Source of the DNA: Breviolum minutum Mf 1.05b.01
Lineage: Eukaryota > Sar > Dinophyceae > Suessiales > Symbiodiniaceae
Direction: 5' to 3'
Length of the DNA stretch: 64,000 nucleotides
Assembly: GCA_000507305.1 (NCBI GenBank)
Contig: DF239416.1
Location: 99,569 to 163,568, forward strand
Position numbers and translations under genes: made by a program. Position 1 is the stretch's first letter. The number at the start of each line of letters is the position of its first letter. The notes under the pieces were generated by a model, which worked only from the letters and a program-made list of their open reading frames with translations, had not been told where the DNA came from and made no database searches. Below, piece after piece: positions 21,749 through 31,759 of this stretch.

Positions 21749-22400
21749 CGTGATGGGATGTTAACACGTGCTACCTTGGAATTTTTTAGCCCATTTTTTG
21801 TAGGGAAATCCCGGTCACTAAACCTTCATATTGTGACTGGAATCCTGGGTGGCGAGTGATACCCAAGAAAAAAATTGGATAGTTCTGGAATGGGGTTGTT
21901 GATATTTTGCAATGAAGCAGAGGATTGGATGCTTTGATATGTCAAGAGCAAAGGCAGAAATATCAGAAATGTGAAGGTCCTAAGTCCTACGCATTTTGAA
22001 TAGTCCCAATCCTGGCTTTGATTCATGTCCAAGCATGGAACGCGGTCACATACACGAATACACGATCGCGAATGGCTGGAAAGGATGAGCGTGGGTATGA
22101 AGAACCCACTGAGTAGGTGTTGAAGATGGCGGATGTTTGCAGCAAAAACACACTTGGCAATTACGAATCCTGAAATGCTTTGTTGCCTCATCAAGTATTT
22201 CAAATGAGCAATGATCGGAGCCTTGAGTGTTTGTTTTACACGGATAGCACTATAGGACTACCTCATGATATTGGAATGTTAATGTGCCATTACAAGGGTC
22301 CCGTATCAACCAATCAAAGCTTCAGCAATCCAATGGCTGCCAAGCCACAGAGGTGAGCACTGAGTTGCAGAGTACCCTTCTTCATGCCATCCCAGAGGTA

Positions 22401-22511
22401 AATACTGTTGATCGAAGAAATCCCAAACAACCACCTGGGACGTGTAAAACCCTGTAAACAATGGGATAAACTACCTATCAACTGATGCAGAATTGCTTCT
22501 ATCAACAGTAT
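22401..22511. mobile_element. Foldback element, family A (copy 7)
   Basis: AATACTGTTGATCGAAGAAA ... GCTTCTATCAACAGTAT, with interior CCACCTGGGACGTGTAAAAC and AATGGGATAAACTACCTATC. Confidence 0.9.
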
Positions 22512-22591
22512 GGCATGTATGGCCAAATTAAACGATGATTAACTTAAGCAGCATCCTTAAATCTCCATGATGATTCTTGTGATGTCTTTAG

Positions 22592-22654
22592 ATGGTTTTG
22601 AAATGCCTTACACTTCCGGACCTTGAGTTTCGGGCATTGGCAGCTTTTTTGGGG
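22592..22654 (+). CDS. Candidate exon, 21 codons
   Basis: GATGTCTTTAG precedes MVLKCLTLPDLEFRALAAFL and then G, ending TTGGGG|GTGAGG. It is phase 0 at both ends, with a strong GT donor. It could also be a first exon starting at this ATG. Confidence 0.55.
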
Positions 22655-23121
22655 GTGAGGGGGGGTTGGTCATGTTTTGTTGAAGTTTCAAACAGGGAGT
22701 TCATAGGGAGTTCGTTGTAGCAGGATTAGTGTTATAAGGCAGGCAGAAGAACCATGTCAGAGGTCAAGTTTGACATGTTTTTGTTCGCTTTTCGGACGAC
22801 TGGCGTTTCTTGATGAAGGAAATGAAGAGACTGCGAATATGAGTGACGAATTGAAATCAACAAAACCCAGAATTCCCCTCTTTGCAGCCCCTCAACTTTC
22901 TCATTAAAAAATGCTTGGCAATTCCAATTTCAGCCTGCAATGTGGTTATCCCAAAAGGTTTTGTTGAATTGATCCTGAGATAATTCGTTTATGGCTGGCA
23001 CAACTTCTAGGTTTGACTGGTTGATCCAGGATTCAAGTAGAGGACATTTGGGACAGTCTAAGTCTGTGCCACAGAAATCAGGATAGACATGAGAGAACCA
23101 GAGTTGGATGAAACATTTTCT

Positions 23122-23238
23122 ATGGGGCGCACCGCTCCCCTATTCCTTTGGCATGTGCCATGTCTATCCTTGTACAATCTCCAACGCACCGCGGAAATTC
23201 GGACGCAAGCAGATGTGGCCGATGTTGTGGGAGGATAG
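23122..23238 (+). CDS. Possible short ORF or exon
   Basis: Thirty-eight codons from an ATG, ending with SLYNLQRTAEIRTQADVADV and VGG, then TAG. The C-terminal half looks like the coiled-coil exons, but no acceptor or donor is clear and the minus strand is open too. Confidence 0.35.
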   Translation: MGRTAPLFLWHVPCLSLYNLQRTAEIRTQADVADVVGG

Positions 23239-24162
23239 GTGGGGTGAATGTTCAAACGATGTGTGTGTTTTTTGATATGTGTGTCTCTGGAATTTAGAGG
23301 ACGATGAAAATCAATGCCCCAGTCTTGAGACACACCTTTTTTCTCACTGAACTGGCCTATTTTCAGGGGGGAGCTGTTAGTTTGAGGGAGTGTAACATTC
23401 TGATTCTGGAAATTAAGTCTGGATTTGGAGTGGTTCAAGAGGGAGTTCCTGCGATTTGGATGGTGTTATATAGTGTTTGCGAACGTTTGGCCACTGATTC
23501 TATATCTACCGTAAATGTAACAAAGGATCAAAGATGTTCAACAGATATACGTTGTACAATGAATGAAGCAATTCTATTTGATACTATTTTGTATTTGATA
23601 CGATGAAATAAAATCCACATAAATCCACCACGTATTTCAATATCAAGGTTTGAGAACAAACTAGTTAAACACCCAACTTACTTGTACTTGGTTAATACCT
23701 ACCAGTAGCTCGCAAATAAGTATGAATGTAGCACTTGTTTTTACTTTGTTTTTTCCCAATTGTGACGTGATGTTTCTAAATTGATGGTTTCTTATCCCAG
23801 CAACACTATATCAAAAGAATTTCTATTGGGAATTTGCCGAATGTAGGGTTTCCGCTATCTTCAACAAATCTGGATGAATTGTGTTCAGACTTCACACAAA
23901 GATCCGTCAAACCTCAAAAAGGTGGTTTAGTATTTGTGAAATTGAAAATGGTAATGTCCAAGCACTTCAGGTTGTTGGAATGTTCTTCGCAATTCAGACC
24001 AACCTATGCCTTGAAGTTTTTGTGTTTTCGATAAATAAGCCTCACAGGCGACTTTGTCAACAAAAAACCGCACTCAACTTTTTTGGGATGCTTCGTCCTG
24101 CCCGTTTGAAAATCAGGTCATCCCCTTTCGCCTTCATCTTGCAAGGGAGCGAGGCGTTTCCC

Positions 24163-24252
24163 AAAAAAGCCGTCCGTTTTACTGAAGGCGTTTCAGTTGA
24201 GGCCAACTCCAGGTCGCTCGTCGTGACGTCCGTTGGGACGGACGGCTTTTAG
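24163..24252. repeat. GC-rich foldback with AAAAGCCGTCCG arms
   Basis: AAAAAAGCCGTCCG and CGGACGGCTTTT form an inverted pair about 60 bp apart. The interior frame KKAVRFTEGVSVEANSRSLV is open and reads to a TAG inside the right arm, so the apparent C-terminus may be element sequence. Confidence 0.5.
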
Positions 24253-25344
24253 GTGGCTCAACAGGGAGTGACCCATAGGAATTCCACGAAAAGATAAAGG
24301 CCCATTAAGAGGAATCCATTTCTATGGTGTTTTTGTATTGCATGCCACATCTTGCACTGCAACACGTTTTTTTTCAGGGGGAAGTAAACTTTTGGTTATC
24401 TGAAAGGCATACATGGTTGGACATGTTGAAGCGATTCTGACAAGAACTTCTTTGAAGAAGTATTACAGAACATGCAGTATGCCCCTTAAAAACGAAAATC
24501 ACAACTGTGTTTCTTGTTCCAATTGCTATGGCTGGTCAACCTAACACCCCCCAAACGTACTGTATACCTCCTAGAAATCAGGGTTTTTTTTTCGCCGGCC
24601 GTCAAAGGGGCTTGTTTGGATTCGCAACTTAGTGAAGGAACCTCTCGAGAGTGAAATGTTGGGGCGCCTTGGTTTCGCCCCTTTTCAATGACACATTTAA
24701 AGAAGTCGTGTGTATGTTGGAAAAAGTACCTGCTTTTTGAGGAGTATATAGTTCTTATATTTCTTATTCCAGAGCTAGAATGACAAGTCAGATTCTAAGC
24801 ATCTTTGTGTTTGAATGACAATTTCCGGAGGTTTTATGAAAACGCCACGGTGTCATGGCGGGAGTGTCTATTGGGAGGTGAAGGGCCCCTAGTCTAACTG
24901 GTGCTTAGTGATGAGCAAGCAAAGGATGGTTCCCATGTTCCCTACGAAATGAGGAGCAAATATGAGCAAATGAGCAATTAGTTGGGGGTTGAGTTGGCCC
25001 AGCCAGTTCGGAAGGTTGGTGAGTTTATCATGGTGGTATGACATGTTTTGGTCAATAACGTTACGTTCTAAAAAAAGCCGTCACACCCCGAACAGACCAG
25101 ACTGGCAATCATGTCGTTCAATCGCTAAGTAACCTCTAGAATCTAGAAGACGAGGCAAAAACAAAAAACAGAAAAAATGTCCTTCAGAAGCAGAGCAACC
25201 ATGAGCATCCATGAGCATCCCATGTAAAGTAGCCATCTTCATTTAGTCCATATCCATATCCAATCCCTAGTCTTCCAAATACCTGCTTAGAACCTAGATC
25301 TTTTTTGTTGGTGTTCCGGTGTTTTGGGATCCCAAACTCCTAAA

Positions 25345-25470
25345 ACTCGAGGCTTTGGTGGTGAAGCAAGTGCAGCAACGAAACGATTGATTCAACTCAT
25401 TGACGGTCACCAAATTGGACCTGTCTTATCACTACGAAGCTCACTGCCAGAAGGCAGAGGACGGTCCAAC
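25345..25470 (+). CDS. Candidate coding island, frame unresolved
   Basis: Overlapping open frames include ATKRLIQLIDGHQIGPVLSL and, after CTCGAG|G, ALVVKQ ending at GTGCAG. Both look protein-like. The segment is GC-richer than its surroundings; splice sites are uncertain. Confidence 0.4.
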
Positions 25471-26195
25471 CGGTCCAACTGAGTTCATCATCCGTAAAAT
25501 GGTAAGGTTCGATGTAGGGGAATTTTGCCATCAAAGATGCGGCAACCAAGGGTTAAGGGCCTGGTGAAGTGTTATGGTAGCCAAATGAACCACCATAAAA
25601 TTCTAATAACCTTTTTATGCAGTGGTTTGGGTCACGGCAGTTTGCAATTCTGATATCATCAGAACATGTTCTTATTTCGGTGTTTGTCCCTAGTATATAG
25701 GAATGTATGCTGAAATATCTCATCTAAGAAAAAACGTGAAAAAAACAAAAAACGGGCCATGAAAATCTTGGTGGCTTCAAATACTTTTTTCCCCTACTCA
25801 GGGGACATGATCCAATTTGACTACCCTTTGGTAGTTCCTAACATAGCAAGGGAATATTCCCCCGATGTTCAATAGGAAATACATCGACTCCATCTAAAGG
25901 GTCCATTTAAGCAATCGCTATGTTAGGTGATCCCCGAGTGTCATATTTTTCAGACGGATGGTTCAACCGCCAATTAGGCAGTGTCTGCCCCAATTCAGGT
26001 TTATGAAATAGTCGATAGTGAAATAGTTCTTTCGAAAAAACTACTAATTACTACAAGGTTATTGTTGAATAACCAAAATTTTGACTCCCACGAATCGCTG
26101 GAAAAGAATCTAGAAACACTCACTCCATGGTCTCATCTACCGCAGGATGTGATCTTCATGCACTGCTCTCCTCTTTGGATGGCCATTTGGTATAC

Positions 26196-26295
26196 GGGTG
26201 TTTCCAAAAATAGGGGTACCCCAAAATGGATGGTTTGTAATGGAAAACCCTATTAAAATGGATGATTTGGGGGTACCCTATTTTTGGAAACACCC
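26196..26295. mobile_element. Foldback element, family E (copy 3) with ATAC duplication
   Basis: Exactly 100 bp, GGGTGTTTCCAAAAATAGGG ... TATTTTTGGAAACACCC, nearly perfect arms. ATAC is present at 26192-26195 and 26296-26299, a clean 4-bp target-site duplication. Confidence 0.95.
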
Positions 26296-26772
26296 ATACA
26301 GCTGGATTCTGTCAATGGTTGAAATCTAGCTCATTCAGTCAATGGTTTGTTGATGTTTGTTGTATATCGCCGGTGGCAGTGGTTGAGTCTATGCTAGGTG
26401 ATGCCCAAGTGATAATTCCAATCCAAGTTTCTTGGAAAGGTTAAGTAAGTACAAATCTGAATTACCGATTTAATTAGTGGTTGCCGGGTAGTTGTTCATA
26501 GCTTTTCCCTTTGCAGCTTTTCTACATGTTCTACATTGTACATCCAAGGGGGCACAAGATTTCAGCCATCAACAATATCATGAGACTTCATTCATGTGAT
26601 GGTCTTCACCCGTTGTTTGTACATAGCTTGCGTTTAACGCATGACGTTGACACAGTTTTTGGACAAAAAACACGGTGGCACCGGTGGCAACAGCTGAAGA
26701 GCTTCAGCTTCATCCAAGTCAAGAACCATTTTCGATACTTCAATCCTTCCAACAAAATCCATTTCGGAGAAC

Positions 26773-26935
26773 TACCCTCCCTGAAACTAACCTAGGTGGT
26801 GGTTTCAAATATTTTTCATTTTCACCCCCAATTTGGGGAAGATTTCCAATTTGACTAATATTTTTCAGATGGGTTGAAACCACCAACTAGTAACAGTTCG
26901 CTCCTGAAAATGGATGGTTGGAAAGAGTAGGCCGC
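26773..26935. mobile_element. Family C element split by a family B insertion
   Basis: TACCCTCCCTGAAACTAAC is interrupted at 26792 by a complete family B copy and resumes at 26891 as TAACAGTTCGCTCCTGAAAA. Removing 26792-26890 and one TAAC restores the family C sequence seen at 20046. Confidence 0.9.
26792..26890. mobile_element. Foldback element, family B (copy 3), nested, TAAC duplication
   Basis: CTAGGTGGTGGTTTCAAATA ... TTGAAACCACCAACTAG, 99 bp, flanked by TAAC at 26788-26791 and 26891-26894. The family C host defines the empty site, so the 4-bp duplication is well supported. Confidence 0.95.
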
Positions 26936-27233
26936 CATCTCCTTTCGGGGCATTATCGCCACTCCTGAAAGCCTAACAGTTAGGGAAGGGCCAAAGGGTC
27001 AACACCCCGTGATATCCAGAGAATTTTGCAGCTGTCAAAAAATAGCAAAACCAAGCATATAACCTTAGAACGACGCATGATGTGAGTCAAACACAAGTAG
27101 GCAGGCCTACCTAAAAAAGGATAATTTTGCAATAATCACCAAAAAAAAATGTAACAAAAAATAACAGTGATGCCAAAGTAGTACGATTGCACTACTGAAA
27201 AATTGGTCGCCTTGTCAAAGAATCAGATTTCAG

Positions 27234-27388
27234 GCTATGAACATCTTCATTTCTTGAGCTTCGGTTGCAACACAGCCTTGGCGAACTCCCAATCGCTTGC
27301 ATCATTGTTGGTCCGTGTGCTGCGGAAAGGTCCCTTGTTCTCGAGAGAAGTCGAGTTGTTGGACTCGGAACTGTTAGATTCCCAATAG
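27234..27388 (+). CDS. Possible C-terminal exon
   Basis: After AGATTTCAG and two bases the frame opens YEHLHFLSFGCNTALANSQS, continues SLLVRVLRKGPLFSREVELL, and ends at a TAG. The last third is leucine/acid-rich. Another plus frame is open too. Confidence 0.4.
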
Positions 27389-27465
27389 TTGGGGATGGGT
27401 TCTACACAGGAAATGAATCAAAAGGAAAGGAATCTTCAAACCATCATTTTTCAGGGGATGTGTTA

Positions 27466-27563
27466 CCAGGTGGTGGTTTCAAATATTTTGTATGTTCACC
27501 CCTATTTGGGGAAGATGTCTAATTTGACTAATATTTTTCAGATGGTTTGAAACCACCAACTAG
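27466..27563. mobile_element. Foldback element, family B (copy 4)
   Basis: CCAGGTGGTGGTTTCAAATA ... GATGGTTTGAAACCACCAAC and TAG. It lies beside a family C interior fragment (CCATCATTTTTCAGGGGA), and GGGTTCTACACAGGA occurs on both sides (27397 and 27568), suggesting a local duplication. Confidence 0.9.
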
Positions 27564-27728
27564 AGTTGTTTGGGTTCTACACAGGACATGTTTTTAGCCG
27601 TTGTTTCGGAGTTCTTTAAAAAGTCAGAGTCATTTCGGAGAGAGAAAGATATGAGTTGAAATTTGTGTAAAAATGAATAGTTTGTCAGTCATGACGTAAC
27701 TAGTTTGTTTCTTTCACTTTCTGTTCAG

Positions 27729-28032
27729 TTCTTGTACAATCTCAAAGTAGCAATAGCAATCCAAAAGTATTGCCAGCTTCAAATCGGAGCCCATGGGAGC
27801 CCAAGGCTTTATTTGGGCTTGCGACTTTGGTGAATTGTACTTCAAGGAAGAGGTCTTTGAGAATCTCCTGAACGAATTAGATCCTGCAACTTCCAAAGGG
27901 GGCAAGATTGGCAAAGTGAAAGGCCACAAGAAGCGGCAAATACCAGAACCTACCAGCAATTTGGCCTTCTCCTTCGCAGATATGGGTTTCTTTGCTTGTA
28001 AAGGGTATCCGTCCAAGCTGATAAAATCATGA
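27729..28032 (+). CDS. Coding island with several open frames
   Basis: A strong acceptor tract (TTTCTTTCACTTTCTGTTCAG) precedes FLYNLKVAIAIQKYCQLQIG. Further right a second frame reads FGELYFKEEVFENLLNELDP and later RQIPEPTSNLAFSFADMGFF, ending in TGA at 28030-28032. GAAGAG|GTCTTT inside it is a good donor. The minus strand also has a 100-codon frame (27714-28016). Coding on the plus strand is likely, possibly as two exons. Confidence 0.5.
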
Positions 28033-28582
28033 AAACGGAATCAATTGATTCCGTTCAAAGGTGAAATGTTGCTATTTTGGAACACTTGTCATTGTTGCAT
28101 TTTGTTGGGTCGGTCAAATTATGACATTGGCCGCAGGTGATAGACTCATAGACCAGTACAAAAGGCAATTGACATAAGAATGTCTTTGATGTCAAAAGCT
28201 TACAGGTTCAAGACAGGATGAGGATGTCACAATGTATTCGCTTTTGAAGAGGTGCATATGTGCATATGATCATATTAATCTGAAGATATTTATTTGGATG
28301 GCTTAACAAATATACCTAGCAATACCTAGCAACAGATCTTGCATTACAAAAAAACATGTTGCCTAGCCATAGAATGCTTCCAACTTCCAATGATGAAAAC
28401 CTGTTAAAGATGAAGGTCAGAAGCCTTCTGAATAAATGTGTTGACAGCCATGTTTTTGTGGGGAAAAAATAGCAGGGATCATTAAATCTAGGTGGACAAC
28501 CACCCCCGGCAAACTGCCCCAATTCAGGTTTCTGAAATAGTCCATAGGAAATAGTGTTTTGAAAGAAGTACTAGAAGTTATC

Positions 28583-28684
28583 TTGGTGGTGGTTTCTTTT
28601 TTATTTTCACCCCGAAACCCTGGGGGAATGATCCAATTTGACGAGCATATTGTTTAAATGGGTGGGAGAAAAACCACCAACTAG
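28583..28684. mobile_element. Foldback element, family B (copy 5)
   Basis: TTGGTGGTGGTTTCTTTTTT ... GGGAGAAAAACCACCAACTAG; more diverged in the middle. Confidence 0.8.
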
Positions 28685-29297
28685 AAATGTGTGGTAATTT
28701 TGATGCATTTCCATCTGAATAAGTGCATTTGGGTTGGTGTCATATTAAATGACTGCATTGGGTATTTCGAATGTCGTGTCATTTTGTTGGACCCCCTCAA
28801 TTGGTGGCAAATGGCAGTCCGTTGAGGATTATTATCAAGCCTACAGCCTATCCTTGTTGTTCAACTTCCATAAGAAACCGCCAAGTGAACTTGGATGATG
28901 AGTTGGATTTTGTGACCATAATAACTAGCCTAAGTCACTAAACTATGGTTGGGATATGTATGTAATTATGTATATGTTTACATATTTACATGCACATAAA
29001 AGCATACATCATGTATAAATATACAGCCATATATATATATAGTCTCTTAGACACTCTCAGAGACATGTAAGCTTAAGTGATCATGTAAGAACCACTTTTG
29101 AGGTTGTGGCTTGAAAGCAGCTCAGATTAGCAGATTGAAGGATCTCACCCGAAGGCGACGTTTGTGACTGGGTTTCCGAAATTGAGGTTGTGTCTTGAAA
29201 ATCAACCAATGGTTAGTTGGTGTTTTGAAGCTCGGTCCGTGGTGGTTGACCATCCTGGAAAAGCCACAATTTGATTGGAATTACGTTGTTTTTCTAG

Positions 29298-29400
29298 GAA
29301 ATGCAGGGAGCTATTTGGATCCCCAAAATGTTCGAAAATCACGATCAGTACACTATGGAGCCTCAGAGAAAAATACCCCACAAAAACGTTACGACGTATC
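29298..29400 (+). CDS. Candidate exon abutting a family C end
   Basis: GTTGTTTTTCTAG precedes EMQGAIWIPKMFENHDQYTM and then EPQRKIPHKN, phase 0, AG|G acceptor. The frame continues to TAA at 29412, but that stop lies in GAACTAACAACCAGCCCCTG, which is the start of a family C element, so the true exon probably ends just before it. Product unrecognised. Confidence 0.6.
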
Positions 29401-29490
29401 TTCTTGAGAACTAACAACCAGCCCCTGGCCATTTGATGGTTGGCAACATGATTTGCCTTTTAATATGGGTTTTGTTCGATTTTGTGGGTG

Positions 29491-29621
29491 ATACTGTTGC
29501 TGGTTCAGAAATCCTGCACCAGGTGATACACCAGTTGAGGTTGGTAGTTTATCCCTATGATTTACGGTGTTTTTTTAACACCACCAAGTGGGGATTGCCG
29601 GATGTCTGAACCATCAACAGA
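29491..29621. mobile_element. Foldback element, family A (copy 8)
   Basis: ATACTGTTGCTGGTTCAGAA ... GGATGTCTGAACCATCAACAG. This is the TTCAGAA subtype, about 131 bp. Confidence 0.8.
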
Positions 29622-30140
29622 ACTTGCTGGATTTTTTTCCGCCAGGCCAACGGGACGTTTTTTGGGGTCTCGTTCACCGATTTTTCGAGATATTCAACAG
29701 CAAGTTTGATGGAAATATATGGAAAGATTATCTCAACTTGGCAAATCTTTGGGAGCGTCCCTTATACCCTTAGCCTCTTTCAAATTGGTGGGGCTAAAAG
29801 TTAAACCTTTAGCAGGGAACCTAAGTTTTGCCCAGTAAAATGATTGAATGCATTGCCATGGAAAGATGTGGAAAGCTTTTTGAAGTTTCCCTCAATTTTT
29901 TTTTGAATGAGTTTCCAGTCTCTGTTTTACTTGGGACTAACATAAGCAAAAAAAGAACAGAAGATGCAATTTGGATCAATTTGGTATGCTGACCCCCTCC
30001 CGGTAACAGTGACCACCAGGACTATGACATGTTTAGGATCGAAAAATCCCGAACCTAAAGCTGAAAGCTTCCCACTAAAAAATCCTGGGGAATCGTCGCA
30101 TCCCAAGATATGTGCTGGGGTCTATGATAGGGGATGGTCA

Positions 30141-30245
30141 TCAACCCAATAGTAGGGGTTTATATGCCCACTATAAGGATTCCTATTAAAGGTGGGATGA
30201 GTTTATCCCCAATATAAGGAGTTTAGTAGGACTAGACCCTGGCAC
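30141..30245. repeat. Dispersed repeat, pair of 61450-61548
   Basis: TCAACCCAATAGTAGGGGTT and TTAAAGGTGGGATGAGTTTA are found in the same order at 61450-61548 with about 85-90 percent identity by eye. The arm AAGGATTCCTATTA is typical of other foldback families. Confidence 0.85.
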
Positions 30246-30286
30246 CTATAATTTCACGATCGATCCCATCTGACTTCTGGAAACCC

Positions 30287-30330
30287 ATGGGATCCGATGA
30301 CGACCTCGCTGATCTGATGTCGTTGCCCAG
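30287..30330 (+). CDS. Possible first coding exon
   Basis: ATG starts MGSDDDLADLMSLPR and the exon would end TTGCCCAG|GTTAGA in phase 2. There is no AG acceptor in the preceding 40 bases, which favours an initiating exon. Upstream of the ATG the same frame reads IPSDFWKP with no stop until further left. The acidic start is typical of cytosolic proteins. The next exon was not identified. Confidence 0.45.
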
Positions 30331-31330
30331 GTTAGATAAATCGCTGTCCTTTGAAAAAGTGGATCGGATACTTTGATTTGAAGCCATTTTTTGGCGTTTC
30401 CTCAATGGTTGTTTTTGGGAGGGAAAAAAAAACTGCGAAAATTTCTACCCAAAAAAAATGACTGGCAATGACATGCAATGACTAACTAAACTATAATTTT
30501 CAGATTGTTTGTAAGTTCCAAAGGGTTGGGGGCACTCTATTTAATGATTTGTTTTCGGTGTTGAAGGTTTGTTAAACATTCACAGGTTGTTGTTCACAAC
30601 AAAAAAGTGATAAGTCCATCATTTTTGATTGCTCCTGGACTGATGTTTAAAACACCCAAAAAGTGCTAGCTATGGCTTTTGATGACTTTTGATAGCGATG
30701 AAGAACCCTAAGTACGCCCCCCCCCAGACAAGAATTTCAGGTGTAAAAATCAGGGGGTTGACTTGAAAGACCATACGGGCCGCCACCTTTTTTTCGGGGA
30801 CAGCCTCTAGAAATACTATGTTTGTTTAAATGGTAGGTCTACACCCTTGAAGCTTCATGGAAAACCTCAAAATACCACCCATGGAAGAGAGCATTCCTTT
30901 GATACTTGTCAAACCATTATGAACATTCCTCGTCCCAGATTCATCTGGAAACAGCAAAACCGGAGGTGTTTGGGTGGGAAAGACTGAAGCGTAGTGTACT
31001 GTACGAATGTGTACATTCCAGGGAGCAAACATAGCGATGGAAATCTTGGTTGGTGAATTAAAGCCCACTATGAAAGGAAAAATTTGGGTGCCTTCCCCCA
31101 AGGGTAGAAGTTGTTCCCTAAAGATTTGCCCATGTTGTCGGATATATGATATAAGCCATATATCCTTGGTATATGTTGGTGTGTAATGATCGGGTACTAT
31201 CCCTGTCAGGTACCACATTGTTGCTTTGAACAGTATCACAAGGAGTTCTACTGGCTCGCAGTTTCAAACGCAGGGAGATTGTGCACCACAAAACAAAAAC
31301 GTTTGAGAATGAGTGCAGCATCATCTACCA

Positions 31331-31388
31331 TCGCCGCCGCCGCCAGCAGCAGCAGCAGCAGCAGCAAAGCAACAGACAACAAACAACC

Positions 31389-31426
<38 letters not shown>

Positions 31427-31428
31427 GA
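31331..31428. repeat. CAG/GCC and CAA microsatellites
   Basis: (GCC)n(AGC)n followed by AAACAACAGACAACAAACAACC and (AAC)n. The three frames give polyA, polyS and polyQ runs. The open frame 31313-32038 through it is driven by the repeat. Confidence 0.9.
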
Positions 31429-31509
31429 AGCAAGAGTTAGACTGGAAGAGAACCAAGGAATACATGTAGGTAACCTCTTTCTTTTGGGCTTACAGCTGGG
31501 ATGCAGATA

Positions 31510-31740
31510 CCTGGGTGTGGGGACTTTTGTTTCTTATATAGGGATACCTGGGATATGCGGGAATAGCCGGTCCTGGAATACCTGGGGAGACTTTCCTTTT
31601 CTTATACGGGGATACCTGATGGTATATTCGGGAATACCTGAGTTGGGGACTTGTTTTTGTTATTTTGAGCTTATCCGGAGGGATACCTGGGATACACCGG
31701 AAATACGTGGGCCTGGAGAGACCTGGGTAGACTCTCGTTT
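31510..31740. repeat. ~85-bp minisatellite, about three units
   Basis: Each unit holds GGGATACCTGGGATA-like and GGAATACCTG motifs followed by GACTTT...TTTTCTTAT. Units are imperfect. No protein reading is preserved between units. Confidence 0.75.
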
Positions 31741-31759
31741 TTTCATTTTGAACTTATCT

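Noticed and set aside
21826..22203. 125-codon minus-strand frame
   Set aside because: Mixed hydrophobic composition without domain, start context or splice evidence; consistent with chance.
22741..22915. Three overlapping open frames (for example DDWRFLMKEMKRLRI)
   Set aside because: All three frames look equally coding and none has splice sites, so no call was made.
26262..26444. 60-codon frame starting in family E
   Set aside because: The start codon lies in the element and no coding bias follows.
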